64,000 nucleotides of DNA from Bedellia somnulentella (lineage: Eukaryota; Arthropoda; Insecta; Lepidoptera; Bedelliidae). A model generated the notes under the pieces. It made no database searches. It worked only from the letters and a program-made list of their open reading frames with translations, and was not told the DNA's origin. The stretch is taken from assembly GCA_963576735.1 (NCBI GenBank), contig OY755183.1:12605213-12669212 (forward strand), written 5' to 3'. Position numbers and translations under genes: made by a program. Positions 36,901 through 45,510 of this stretch are shown one piece after another. Within the stretch, counting starts at the first letter, position 1; each line of letters starts with the position of its first letter.

Positions 36901-39900
36901 TAACATAATAATTGAACCACAACCTATCATAAGATGATAAGGTCAGTTCAGTAGGTACCTGCGGAGTCACGGAGTCAGTGCGTAAACATTTAAATTGCAT
37001 CTGACCTTGTTTGACGCCAATGTCAATCCAATACAAAAAGTGTATTGTAGTTTCTTATAATAGCAATAAAAAGGTGCTGGGCATTCTGTTAGGTCAAATA
37101 AATACCTGTGCAAAGCATACTTCAAACTTATTCGGAAATGTATTACTTACGCTGAATACTACGAAGATATTTTTCTTTATTTTCCTATGTATTTCTGTTA
37201 TTTAATTTTTCAGGGAATTTAAGGTAGTAATGGGGTAATAACATTTGGCCGCAGAACTTTTCTAAATAAGTTTTAACTATGAAATTGAGGAATCTTTCTC
37301 TCAGACGTCAGAAGTTATAATTAATGAAAAAACAAAATCCGTTTGTAAGGTAAGAGGCAGTTCCCTCTGCCATCCAAAAGCTTTCAGAGTAGGAATACTC
37401 TTAATGGCATTTCCCTAATTGTCCCGAACTATTTACAATTAAAAGAATCCCCGTAACTTTAATGCCAACCAACATGGTTATCTAACGGATGGAACTTCGT
37501 TTCAAATTTATTTATTTACAAAAATATATCTAAACAAAACCAACAATATAACCAAATAACTAACATTTGTATAAATAAATAGGTTTGCCACCTTGGTAGG
37601 GTGAAATCAGTAGAAAATATTATAAATAGGTAGATAATTTACATGTAGTCTCTGTAATCGTGGAAAAAGTATGGTTCTTATAAATATAAATATTTTGTAT
37701 TGCTTTGGTTGACGTTAAAAGCATATAAATAAAGTAATGAATGCGTTGTCTAAGATAACAAAATAGATATTATCCAATATGGTGCAATCATTGGGCAAAT
37801 ATATACATATACATACGATTAGGTGATTCATCTAGATAACATAACATATACTCACGGCTATAAATCCCTAGAAGGGGTAGCCAGAGCTAAGGAATCAGAA
37901 ATTCCTTAGCCACTTTTGGAAAATTGAGTGGGGAAAGGATTCATCTATTCATACTTAATAAATTTTTATTAAGTGTGAATAAATGATTACTTAATTTACT
38001 TTCGAAACTAAAGCAAACCCGACTTAAAATGGTAATTAAGACATTTAAGTTTTAGATTATATGAACCATACCGGCAAAATATCGTAAAGTTAATTTAAAT
38101 AGCTAGGATTCATTAAGCGGGAAGACAAAATCCTTTATAAAATATACTATGTGAATACAAACGTATGAAAAATATTATCAAGCTCTGTATGAACGAGATG
38201 ATTTTAACAATCTGATACCATTGTTGTTATTGATAATCCGACTTGTAGGCTTTATGTACTTAGAATTTACTAGTTTTACTAATGTACTGACAGGTCGGCA
38301 ATGCACTAAATTTTGGATTTTGCAATTTCAACTATATTATTTTGTTACAATGATTAGAATTATTTACAGGTCACTAAATAACATGAATCTTTAATAACAC
38401 TTATCCAAATCGTCTAAGAATATAGCAGAAATCGTATTTTCATATCATTATCTTTCCATTATCAGTTTCCAAAATTTGATGAGGTATCGTTGATTCTGAA
38501 TAGCATTGTATCGATTGGCTTAAAGATTAGTTATCAGAATGTCATCGACACCTTTATCTACTCGTACAACAATGTATTCATTTCTTTAAAATGTCAACGT
38601 GAGATATGTAAATATGGTTTATGGATTAATAATTTAATACAATGGCTGCTTGTATGTAGGTTTGCTAGTCGGTTCGACATACCTTTTATAAATAAAAGAT
38701 GTTATTAAAGGAAAGAAAAATTTCAAATTGGCAGAGCGACGGGGGCGTATACCCGAAGGTCGCGGGTTCGAACCCCGCCAGTGTCGAAATTTTTCTTTCC
38801 TTTAATAACATCTTTTATTTATGAGTAATAATCCCCACATGAGGAATTCATGTCAAAAAACATTAAATTATGTGATAGTTAGGCGTTTCCAACATTTGCA
38901 TTCTATCTGAAAAGGTAGACAAGTGGCCGTCCGAATTAGTTAAAATTCGGAGGTAGGAAACGCAAACACTACTTGAACGTGTAAAAAAGAAACAAAGGAT
39001 AGAGAAATTTCGCGCTGGATGCCAACTGACACTGTAGCTCAGTTGGCAGAGCGACGGGGGCGTATACCCGAAGGTCGCGGGTTCAAACCCCGCCAGTGTC
39101 GAAATTTTTCTTTCCTTTAATAACATCTTTTATTTATGAGTAATAATCCCCACATGAGGAATTCATGTCAAAAAACATTAAATTATACCTTTTATAGTCA
39201 TTTGAACCCAGCGTATTATGCGTCATCAGTAACTCATCATATTTTCTGTATCAAATTTCAGTGTCACAGTACTGGACAATATTTCCGATCGATTTTGATG
39301 AAACTTATGTTGTATATTTGATAGGTCTATGTCATACATACATATACTCACGGCCATATATCCCAAAAAGGGGTAGCCAGAGCTTTAGAGCTACAAACTC
39401 TATCGCCACATTTGGAAGTTGATAGGGGAGAAGATGGTAGAAATAAAGTATCGTTGGTGATGGGGCTCCAACCGGATCGCCCAAAAACCACTCAAAAAAT
39501 ATAAATGTTTTTGGTGATGGGTCTCCAATCGCATGGCCTAATTAGCCCCGATAAGTCGCCTCTTAGGATCACCCATGGGAAGAAATGGGCTAGTGCAATT
39601 ATTAGCCGACACTGCATAGCAACTAATCAAGTTCTTCCCTTTCTACATTAACTAATCTTGTCGTAGGTATATCAGTTTCTCTTTTTACAAAACCAATAAA
39701 CCGAACATTCCACATCCGACAAAAAACGACCGACCTTAATACCGTATTGATGCATGTTATCAGTGACAACATTAATGATTCAATTCCATCTCGTACACTT
39801 GACCTTGTTAGTCTAGTTAGTCTAGTTAGAGTGAGTCAACCGTGTTTATTATTTATCTATACTGCTAATGATGCTTATGTAACGCGCCAGGTGATATACT

Positions 39901-42900
39901 TATATAACAGCTTGTTCATTATAAGATGAGGCTTAGGGCACATATCAGGTTAACGTATTTGATGTTCGGTTGATTATTTGGTTACCCTGTGTTGTTTCAA
40001 ATAGTTATATTTAATACATCCTTGGCCGAGTTCGTAGTCGTAGGTGACTAGCTTCGCGGTCCGGAGGTTGCGGGTTCGATCCCCGCTGAGAGCAACATTT
40101 ATATGACGAGCATAATTGATGATGAATGATGTTTCTTAGTCTTGGATGTTATTTATATGTGTATTATATAATATTAAATATATCGTTGAGTTAGTATTCC
40201 ATAATAGTCACACATAGTTAGGGGCTAACCTAATCTGTAATACCTATATGTCCGTATAATATTGATATTTATTACTTCTTTACTACAGATTTTGTATGAG
40301 GCATAGGAATGCGGTTAGAGAACCATCGCCAATATTTTTAATTTATAGATGAGTTATTATGAATCGTGAAACTGATTCATGCATGATAAGAAATGAGGAA
40401 ATAAGAATATAACAACCACATACATGATAAGAAATGGGGTAGTCCTTATTTCAAGACAACACTATAATATAGGGTCCAGGTATAAGTTTAGTTATAAGAT
40501 TAGCATCAATTAACTTATAAGTCATGAATACTGCTAATCTTATTAGCTGATACTTCGTAGTGAATATTTGTAGGAGCTCAGGGGTAAATAGATATTGTAC
40601 TTGTTAATAAGGCCAATTGATAATACCTCTTAAGGCAATCGACTGTGGTTCAAAATAAGGTTAAATTTATAGAACTGCTATTAGGGTTAATACATATGTA
40701 TACATACATACATATACCCACTGCTATAAATCCCTAGAAGGGGTAGCCAGAGCTAAGGATTTAGAAATTCCTAAGCCTACGTTTACTACGTTTGGAAAGT
40801 TGAGTGGGGAAAAGATGCTAAAATAAAGGTTGTTGGTGATGGGTCTACTACCGCATGGCCCAAAATTCCCTTAAAAGCCCTAATACCGTTAGTCACTTTT
40901 TACATACACCCACTGGAAGAAATGGGGTAGTGCTATTCTGAGCCGACACTACACAGCTGGTATAGTTTAATTGATTTTTGTACTATTTTCAACGCTTTGT
41001 TATATTCAATAGGCGTAATAAAGTGACGAAAAAAAAACCTGCCTACAAATGTAATTATTAAACGGCATATTTTCATTTATATGATTAGTCAAAATTGGGA
41101 CAGAATGAATTGCTATCTGTTCTGTTTTCCCAGGACATGTTCTGTTCTTTCAGGTGTCCTGGCAAATAGACTATTGATAGTCACTTTGGATAATTTGATC
41201 CTCATCCTTATATTTAGCAGATACATTTAAAAAGCCGTGTAGTGTCGGCTTAGAATAACACTACCCCATTTCTACCCTTGGGTGATCGTAAGAGCTGACT
41301 AAGGGTATAGGGGCTTTTTAAGTGATTTTTGGGCGATGTGGTTGGAGACCTGTCACCAAAAACATTTATTATTACCATCTTTTCCGCAATCAACTTCCAA
41401 AAGTGGCTGAGGAATTTTCATTCCAAAGCTCTGGCTACCCCGTTAAGGGATTTATAGCCATGAGTATATGTATGTACATTTAAAAAATATTGAGGTACTA
41501 AACTAATAGAATATTTCAGGCTGCCATAAATTAATAGCAAAGTGAAAGATATGATTTGCAGTGCTACAAAAAAAATATTTGTGCTGGTTTTTTCACTTCT
41601 AATCAATTTAATACTACACAATATGTCCTGTTTTTGCGCAGGTGGTAAGGTTTTTGATTGTATTTAATACTAGCTGATCTGACTTTATATAAAATATTTG
41701 TCATGGTTGCGCTGTTCTTTTTGAACTAAGAGTGATGAAATATATATCTTATAGCCTGCAGGTTAACAATCGGTTATCTAAAATTGAAATAATTTATAAA
41801 ATAAGACCTAGAAATAAAACATAACTCATACTCGACTCAAATGATAACTTCGAATATCTCCATAGTGGTTAGCAGAGGTACTAATGCTTATGAACATAAT
41901 GTGACATTGTAACCTGGTGTTCAGAGCAACCACACTTTGCTTGTACAGTGTATTCAAATGGTAAGGGGCTATTTAGCTTAATTATATTATCATAGAATAG
42001 CATGACATTCCCTTTGTCAATCAATAGAAGTAAAGTTTAGGTATGGTAAAAGCAGCCCAAAAGAAGGAATAATAATACCATGGAAATGAGGTTCCTCGGA
42101 TGTTTATGTAATATCAGCAAGGATTGTGCAATGAAGTTTTTTTTTTATTTTAAAGATTAGTTGTCTCTATTACTTCTTACTTTATTGTGGTGTGAAGAAT
42201 TATGTTTTGTTAAGATAGAAAAATGAATGTTGTTGAGGTTTGGGCACATGGATCAGACAAATTATATTACAGGAAAAACGAACATTGTCAAACTGGATTG
42301 AAAAAATTCTTGGTAAGGAGGAGTCAAAAGCAAAAGGAATAAAGAATGTGAGAAAAGCTGCAGAAGTTTGTCAGGACCCTGCAAGCCTCTATTGCTATAA
42401 TATTGGTGGGCTTCCCGACCAAGACTTACAATTGTAATTATTTGGTATCTTTTTCTAAAGTGTATACAGTACTAGTCACTAAGAAAAAACTTTTTAACAT
42501 AATTATACCGCAAAGACTAACCTGCAGAGTTTTTAGCACTTTGGTCATGATTAGTTTTTGGCCACTTGTTTTTTTTAGATTTTCTTTTGTTTTGGATATT
42601 GAAATATACAAAGCATAAACATTTTAAATGGCTACAAATAGATAGCACAAATTTTATTATATGAGACATGTCCTAAAATGTAAATATGCATAGTACTAGT
42701 GAATAAAAAACAAACACTTACCAGCTCAGATATAAACTCCTTGTTACACACCAAAACATGGAACTGCTTGCCACAATTCTTGACACAGGTTTCTAGTACT
42801 GTCAATGTATACAAAACAATGGTGTGATTTTTTCCAGCACTCTGCACTAATCTTTTTCTTATGGCTTTGATCGCATCTTTAGCAGAGTCTGAGCTGCTAT

Positions 42901-43247
42901 TCACCATATCACAAATCTCCATGTTAAGGGCCCAATTTTCGGAAGAGAGTGCCCCATCTGTAGCTTGTTCTATACATGGAAACAAAAGAAATCGATTTTA
43001 AGAAGAATAAATACTATTACTAGTTATAAACAGTTCTTGTTAGAAGGATATCTGTTTATACCGATATCATTTAAAGAAATCGTTGCGGTAGACTAGGCAT
43101 TTAGGATATTTTATAAAATAGCAAAACAAAAACAAATTCATTTATTGCATAAAATTATTACTAATAATAATGTAATCGTCTAAACATCATACCGATCTTT
43201 TGGCCAACAGGGCTAGAGAACGGATTTCCAACACCAAAAAACGACAT
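24920..43247 (-). CDS. TOM1: TOM1 (target of Myb1), VHS-GAT endosomal sorting adaptor
   Basis: Thirteen minus-strand exons: 43247-43193, 42969-42722, 35785-35678, 35315-35220, 34712-34617, 33833-33690, 32985-32834, 30095-30019, 29155-29090, 28837-28735, 26085-25995, 25672-25613 and 25093-24920. All borders are AG/GT and all phases agree; the total is 1470 nt, or 489 residues, close to the 492 of human TOM1. Residues 1-18 include [11 protein letters not shown]. The VHS domain spans about 19-150 ([38 protein letters not shown]). [15 protein letters not shown] follows at about 155. The GAT three-helix domain is about 202-300 (exons 6-7) and binds ubiquitin and Tollip in this family. SLIDL at about 333 is a clathrin-box-like motif, EFDMFAQ lies near 364, and the C-terminus ends SMFAL. 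It works on endosomes in sorting ubiquitinated cargo. Introns 2 and 7 are large and full of repeats; intron 7 holds the 119-bp array. Confidence 0.95.
25325..25445 (-). repeat. Repeat family B, partial copy
   Basis: CTACCCCTTTCTACTCATGG, GTCGTAAGAGTCGACTAAGG and GCGATGCGGTTGGAGACCC, then cut off. It lies between TOM1 exons 13 and 12. Confidence 0.75.
26606..26628. repeat. (TA)n microsatellite
   Basis: A run of about eleven TA dinucleotides in a TOM1 intron. Confidence 0.8.
26800..27235. repeat. Tandem duplication, period about 225-240 bp
   Basis: AACCCAAGATGGGTG with CTCTATATAATTCCACACAG (about 26828-26872) recurs as AACCCAAGAAGGGTG with CTCTATATATTTCCACACAG (about 27055-27101). GACCTTTGAC, CCGCCACCGCCCGCCCGAAT and TTTTCGTTTGAGAACACATG recur in the same order (about 26930-26980 and 27147-27208). 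The second copy abuts the RTE-like LINE fragment. Confidence 0.7.
27240..28190 (-). mobile_element. RTE-like LINE, 5'-truncated and internally deleted
   Basis: The open frame 28187-27315 encodes the RT of an RTE-type [19 protein letters not shown], the catalytic region [25 protein letters not shown], the YADDIVL box, and [11 protein letters not shown]. After [12 protein letters not shown] the frame jumps to [14 protein letters not shown], so the usual 50-60 residue connecting stretch is missing: an in-frame internal deletion. The endonuclease and N-terminal RT are also gone; the left part of the RT ends abruptly near 28166. It lies in a TOM1 intron in the same orientation as TOM1. Confidence 0.85.
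28266..28560 (+). repeat. Repeat family A, diverged copy
   Basis: GTCGTGATAGCTCAGTCG at 28274 is the tRNA-like head; a roughly 28-bp near-perfect inverted repeat follows (CCCACGCATTT with AAATGCGTGGG, 28312-28341). The body then matches family A in order: GCGAGAAAACATCGTG, AATATGGCTAAGGTATACTC, AATGACAGAGTATCCG and GATAGGCCTGCC. It is in the opposite orientation to the other family A copies. Confidence 0.6.
29205..29640 (-). repeat. Repeat family A copy with internal duplication
   Basis: The tail ATAACATAACATAGCATAAA at 29202, the body with ACTTCTGAACATCACGTGAC and ATAGGGGGCAGGCCTA, and the tRNA-like head (GGCCCGACCCAGGATTGG to CTATCATGTCG) are all present. GGGGTTGGCAGAGGTAC occurs twice, about 75 bp apart, so the tail-proximal part is duplicated with an extra segment. 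It lies between TOM1 exons 9 and 8. Confidence 0.75.
30431..32828 (-). repeat. 119-bp minisatellite made from TOM1 exon 7; candidate mini-exon array
   Basis: TGCGGGTTTGC occurs 19 times from 30492 to 32634 at exactly 119-bp intervals; a further truncated unit lies at about 32700-32828, next to true exon 7 (32985-32834). On the minus strand each unit has a T-rich tract, an AG before TTAGCC, the first part of exon 7 (through CGCATAGCGGAGTT), a short novel link, and the exon 7 end with its own donor (AACAG, then GTGAGTGAG). The middle of exon 7 is missing. A typical mini-exon (30577-30644) is 68 nt; 68 and 152 (true exon 7) are both 2 modulo 3, and in the exon 7 frame it is open. Units differ at a few positions: the C/G/A change inside the GCN codon before GAG, A or T in K-A/T-M, and G/A in the link. 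The two units with CTAAATAATATGG lose the normal acceptor. Confidence 0.95.
33035..33265 (-). repeat. Repeat family B, diverged copy
   Basis: Order matches the family: CCGTGGGTCGTATGAGGC, a degraded centre, TTACTCATCTTCAAAAAGTG, GCTGTGGCTACCC and ATAGCCATAACTATATG. It lies in intron 6 of TOM1. Confidence 0.5.
34195..34460 (-). repeat. Repeat family C variant with tRNA-like core
   Basis: TTTTCGACACCAACGGGACT starts the minus-oriented tRNA-like core (34230-34306: GCTCTGCCAACTGAGCTATG). The right flank differs from other copies until ATTAGTAATAATC and CCACATGAGGTTTTCATG near 34420-34458, which appear in the opposite orientation to that expected. It is a rearranged member. Confidence 0.65.
35790..37840. 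other. TOM1 intron 2, unannotated part
   Basis: AT-rich intron sequence. A minus-strand frame at 37036-36770 (88 codons) is open, but it has no recognised domain and no splice context, so I do not call a gene. Confidence 0.4.
37845..37940 (+). repeat. Repeat family B, partial copy
   Basis: CATATACTCACGGCTATAAA, GAAGGGGTAGCCAGAGCTAA and TTAGCCACTTTTGG, then cut off after GAGTGGGGAAAGG. Confidence 0.75.
38690..39190 (+). repeat. Repeat family C, head-to-tail dimer
   Basis: GCAGAGCGACGGGGGCGTAT occurs at 38731 and again at 39046, a period of 315 bp, each followed by GGTCGCGGGTTC, GTGTCGAAATTTTTCTTTCC and TTTAATAACATCTTTTATT. The first tRNA-like core lacks its 5' third. It is preceded by the inverse of its downstream flank (GTTATTAAAGGAAAGAAAAA), so the truncated core sits in a hairpin (38700-38813). 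Confidence 0.85.
39335..39620 (+). repeat. Repeat family B copy with a partial internal duplication
   Basis: ACATACATATACTCACGG at 39338, AAAGGGGTAGCCAGAGCTTT, GATGGGGCTCCAACCGGATC and then a second GATGGGTCTCCAATCGCATG about 50 bp later, ending in GCCGACACTGCATAGC. Confidence 0.75.
40025..40105 (+). repeat. tRNA-like SINE head, separate family
   Basis: GGCCGAGTTCGTAGTCG is a box-A-like start, and GGAGGTTGCGGGTTCGATCC followed by CCGC is a good box B and T-stem. It is followed by a GATGATGAATGATG stretch. The core differs from families A and C. It lies in TOM1 intron 2. Confidence 0.5.
40700..40960 (+). repeat. Repeat family B copy
   Basis: A (CATA) run at 40702, then CTAGAAGGGGTAGCCAGAGC, GATGGGTCTACTACCGCATG, GGGGTAGTGCTATTCTGAG and GACACTACACAGCTGG. 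Full length. Confidence 0.8.
41235..41475 (-). repeat. Repeat family B copy
   Basis: Full length on the minus strand: GTGTAGTGTCGGCTTAGAAT, CTACCCCATTTCTACCC, GATGTGGTTGGAGACC, CAACTTCCAAAAGTGGCTG, CTCTGGCTACCCC and GAGTATATGTATGTAC. Confidence 0.85.
41845..41975 (-). repeat. Repeat family A, partial copy
   Basis: GGTTAGCAGAGGTACTAATG, GTAACCTGGTGTTCAGAG, CTTGTACAGTGTATTCAAAT and GGTAAGGGGCTA follow the family A order; the tRNA-like head is lost. Confidence 0.6.
42225..42430 (+). mobile_element. RTE-like LINE 3' remnant
   Basis: Readable peptides [20 protein letters not shown] and [13 protein letters not shown] match the end of the RTE-type ORF seen at 9180-9475. The fragment is short and decayed, next to TOM1 exon 2. 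Confidence 0.5.
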
Positions 43248-43377
43248 TTTAAAATATTTTCGTATTTATTATCAAAATGATTTCGCTTATTTTCACTTTT
43301 ATCACTTCTTCTTGTACGTCACGTCAAGAAATAGCAAAATTAGCAAACAGCAACCAAACCAATCACAAATGGTTATA

Positions 43378-43862
43378 AGCCTCGATGACACGGAGCGAGT
43401 TTACAAGCTGCTAGTCGGCGAATTCGCTAGCAGCTTGCAAACTCGCTCCGTGTCATCAGCTTTTTTACAATCTGCTAGTTTACTAGCCGATTGTAAATAA
43501 AATCAAACGCCGGGCTAATTTACTCGCTACTCGCTGGCGTTTTTACTCGCTCGCTGGTAAACTAGCCGTGTGTAATCATGCTTGCTAGTGAACTATCTGC
43601 TAGCTCGGTGTAGTAGCGGTGTAATTGCCAGCAAAATGTCGACCGAAGTAGTTTTTTTCCACTTCATTTTTACAAAAAAGACACGCTTGACGACAACACG
43701 ACACCTAGAACAACACACACGTGTAGTGCAACTCGCTAGCTAGTTCGCTACTGAGCGAGTGGAAAGTTTTTATGTGTCATCGACACTCGCTCACTCGCTC
43801 ACTCGCTGGCTTTTAAACTAGCCGACTAGCAGCTTGTAAACTCGCTCCGTGTCATCGAGGCT
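43378..43862. mobile_element. 485-bp foldback element beside the TOM1 start
   Basis: Begins AGCCTCGATGACACGGAGCG and ends with the exact inverse; the perfect arms are about 42 bp. The left arm is itself followed by an inverted copy (43384-43457 is a near-perfect palindrome). The interior holds repeats of ACTCGCT and variants of GCTAG. ATA lies on both sides and may be a 3-bp target duplication. It is 131 bp upstream of the TOM1 start codon, in the TOM1/DRC3 divergent interval. Confidence 0.8.
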
Positions 43863-44384
43863 ATACGCAGCGGTCCGATACGCACTCAAAACTATTATAA
43901 AGCCAGGTTTACATTATCCAAGTAATTAGTAGCCAGTTGGATAGACTTCTCAAGTTTTACTTGGGTTCAGCTGTACGTTCAAAGATCAGTCAATCCGAGG
44001 CTTGAATATATATGGAAAGAGGAAAGTGTAAATTGGGACACATTGAAACTGAGTTTGCCAAAGACTGCGGCACGGCAGTTGATTTATTTTGCCTCCATTT
44101 TGCATATGACTTCGTTGTCAAAGAGGCATTACGATATTATGGTGCTCCCCAGAAATAAAAATTTGTCAACCAGCTTTAACGAGCCACCACTGAACTTGAT
44201 ATGATATCGACTAGAGCCTAATTCAGCATAACTCTTACACATATTTTTCGGCCCCATGTGCGACACGAGTACACGACATATCAAGTCTCGATATTAGGAC
44301 TTTGTAGACCCTCAGGAGAATGGGCCGTCAAAACAGAAATCTTCGTAGTAATCGCATGAGTTTGGGACATATATGGGCTGGGCA

Positions 44385-44480
44385 GAAGAAATTTACAGGC
44401 GATGTGGCTGAAGAGCAATTACCAACCCTTCTTTATCCATCTTTACCCCACCCAACTTCAAAAAGTGGCTGAGGAATGAC
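44385..44480 (-). repeat. Repeat family B, partial copy
   Basis: GATGTGGCTGAAGAGCAATT, CATCTTTACCCCACCC and AACTTCAAAAAGTGGCTGAG are the middle of family B on the minus strand. Confidence 0.5.
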
Positions 44481-44609
44481 TGATTTAATTTTTTGATAAT
44501 TCAAAATTTTGTTTATTGATTTTTAATGATGTAAAAATAACATAACCGTAAACACTCCCCTTGTGTTACTAGATATAAACAAATTATGTATATGCCAGTC
44601 GAAAAAAGA

Positions 44610-44850
44610 TACATACATACATATACTCACGGCTATAAATTCCTAGAAGGGGTAGCTAGAGCTACAGAATAAGATATTTTTCACACATTTTTGGAAGTTA
44701 GTTAGGAAAAGATTGTAAAATAAAGGTTTTTATTGTTAGTAATGGGTGAGTCTCCAATAATATCGCCCAAAATCAGTTCAAAAGCTTCAATACGAACTCA
44801 AACGGGAAGAAATGGGGTAGTGCTATTCTAAGCCAACACTACACAGCTCG
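44610..44850 (+). repeat. Repeat family B copy
   Basis: A (CATA) run at 44611, ACTCACGGCTATAAATTCC, GGGGTAGCTAGAGCTA, GGGTGAGTCTCCAATAATAT, GGGGTAGTGCTATTCTAAG and CAACACTACACAGCTCG. Confidence 0.75.
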
Positions 44851-45510
44851 AAAAAAAAAGATAATGGAGGAAAATGTTTGGAACACACTTATTTACTGTG
44901 TCATTTTGATAAGACAGTTAGTTAGAAGGTGAACAGATCTAAAGTCTACGGAGGCTTGGTGCCTGGCTGAGGGAGGGACTCCTCACCCAGCCAAGGTGCC
45001 AAGCTTTGAAGGTTCAATTTTAATTACTAAGCATATATTTTGGCAGCACTGCGTTCTAAAGACACAAATATCACAAAAAAATCGGATTGCTATTGCTTCA
45101 AGTTACATTATATATATTTTAGATAATTTGTTTAGTTTACGAGATATCCGCTCTCTTAAAGTCTGTTATAATTGGAAGAGGTTTTTTATCCTCATTATTA
45201 GCGCTCGGTCCCTGCAAGACCTCCGTTCCGGAATTCATGATCACGACTGTAATGGCTAAACTTAGCTGAGTCGTATCATATAAGCTAGAATTTCAGGAAA
45301 TTGCGGTAAAATCAAGGTGGCCGTGATAAAATGGGTCCCCAACCATTTTTTAAAACATTTTATTAGCTAATTTTATATCCTTATTTTAATTTGTTTTATA
45401 TAAATAATCAGCATTGTTAGTGCAACTATCGGAAATTGCTACGCAACATGCAATGTTGCTAGGGAAATTAGCATTTAATAAATCAATACAATACCTTTGT
45501 TTACATTCTA

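Noticed and set aside
36770..37036. Minus-strand 88-codon open frame in TOM1 intron 2
   Set aside because: No recognisable domain, codon bias or splice context, and the length is expected by chance in this much sequence.
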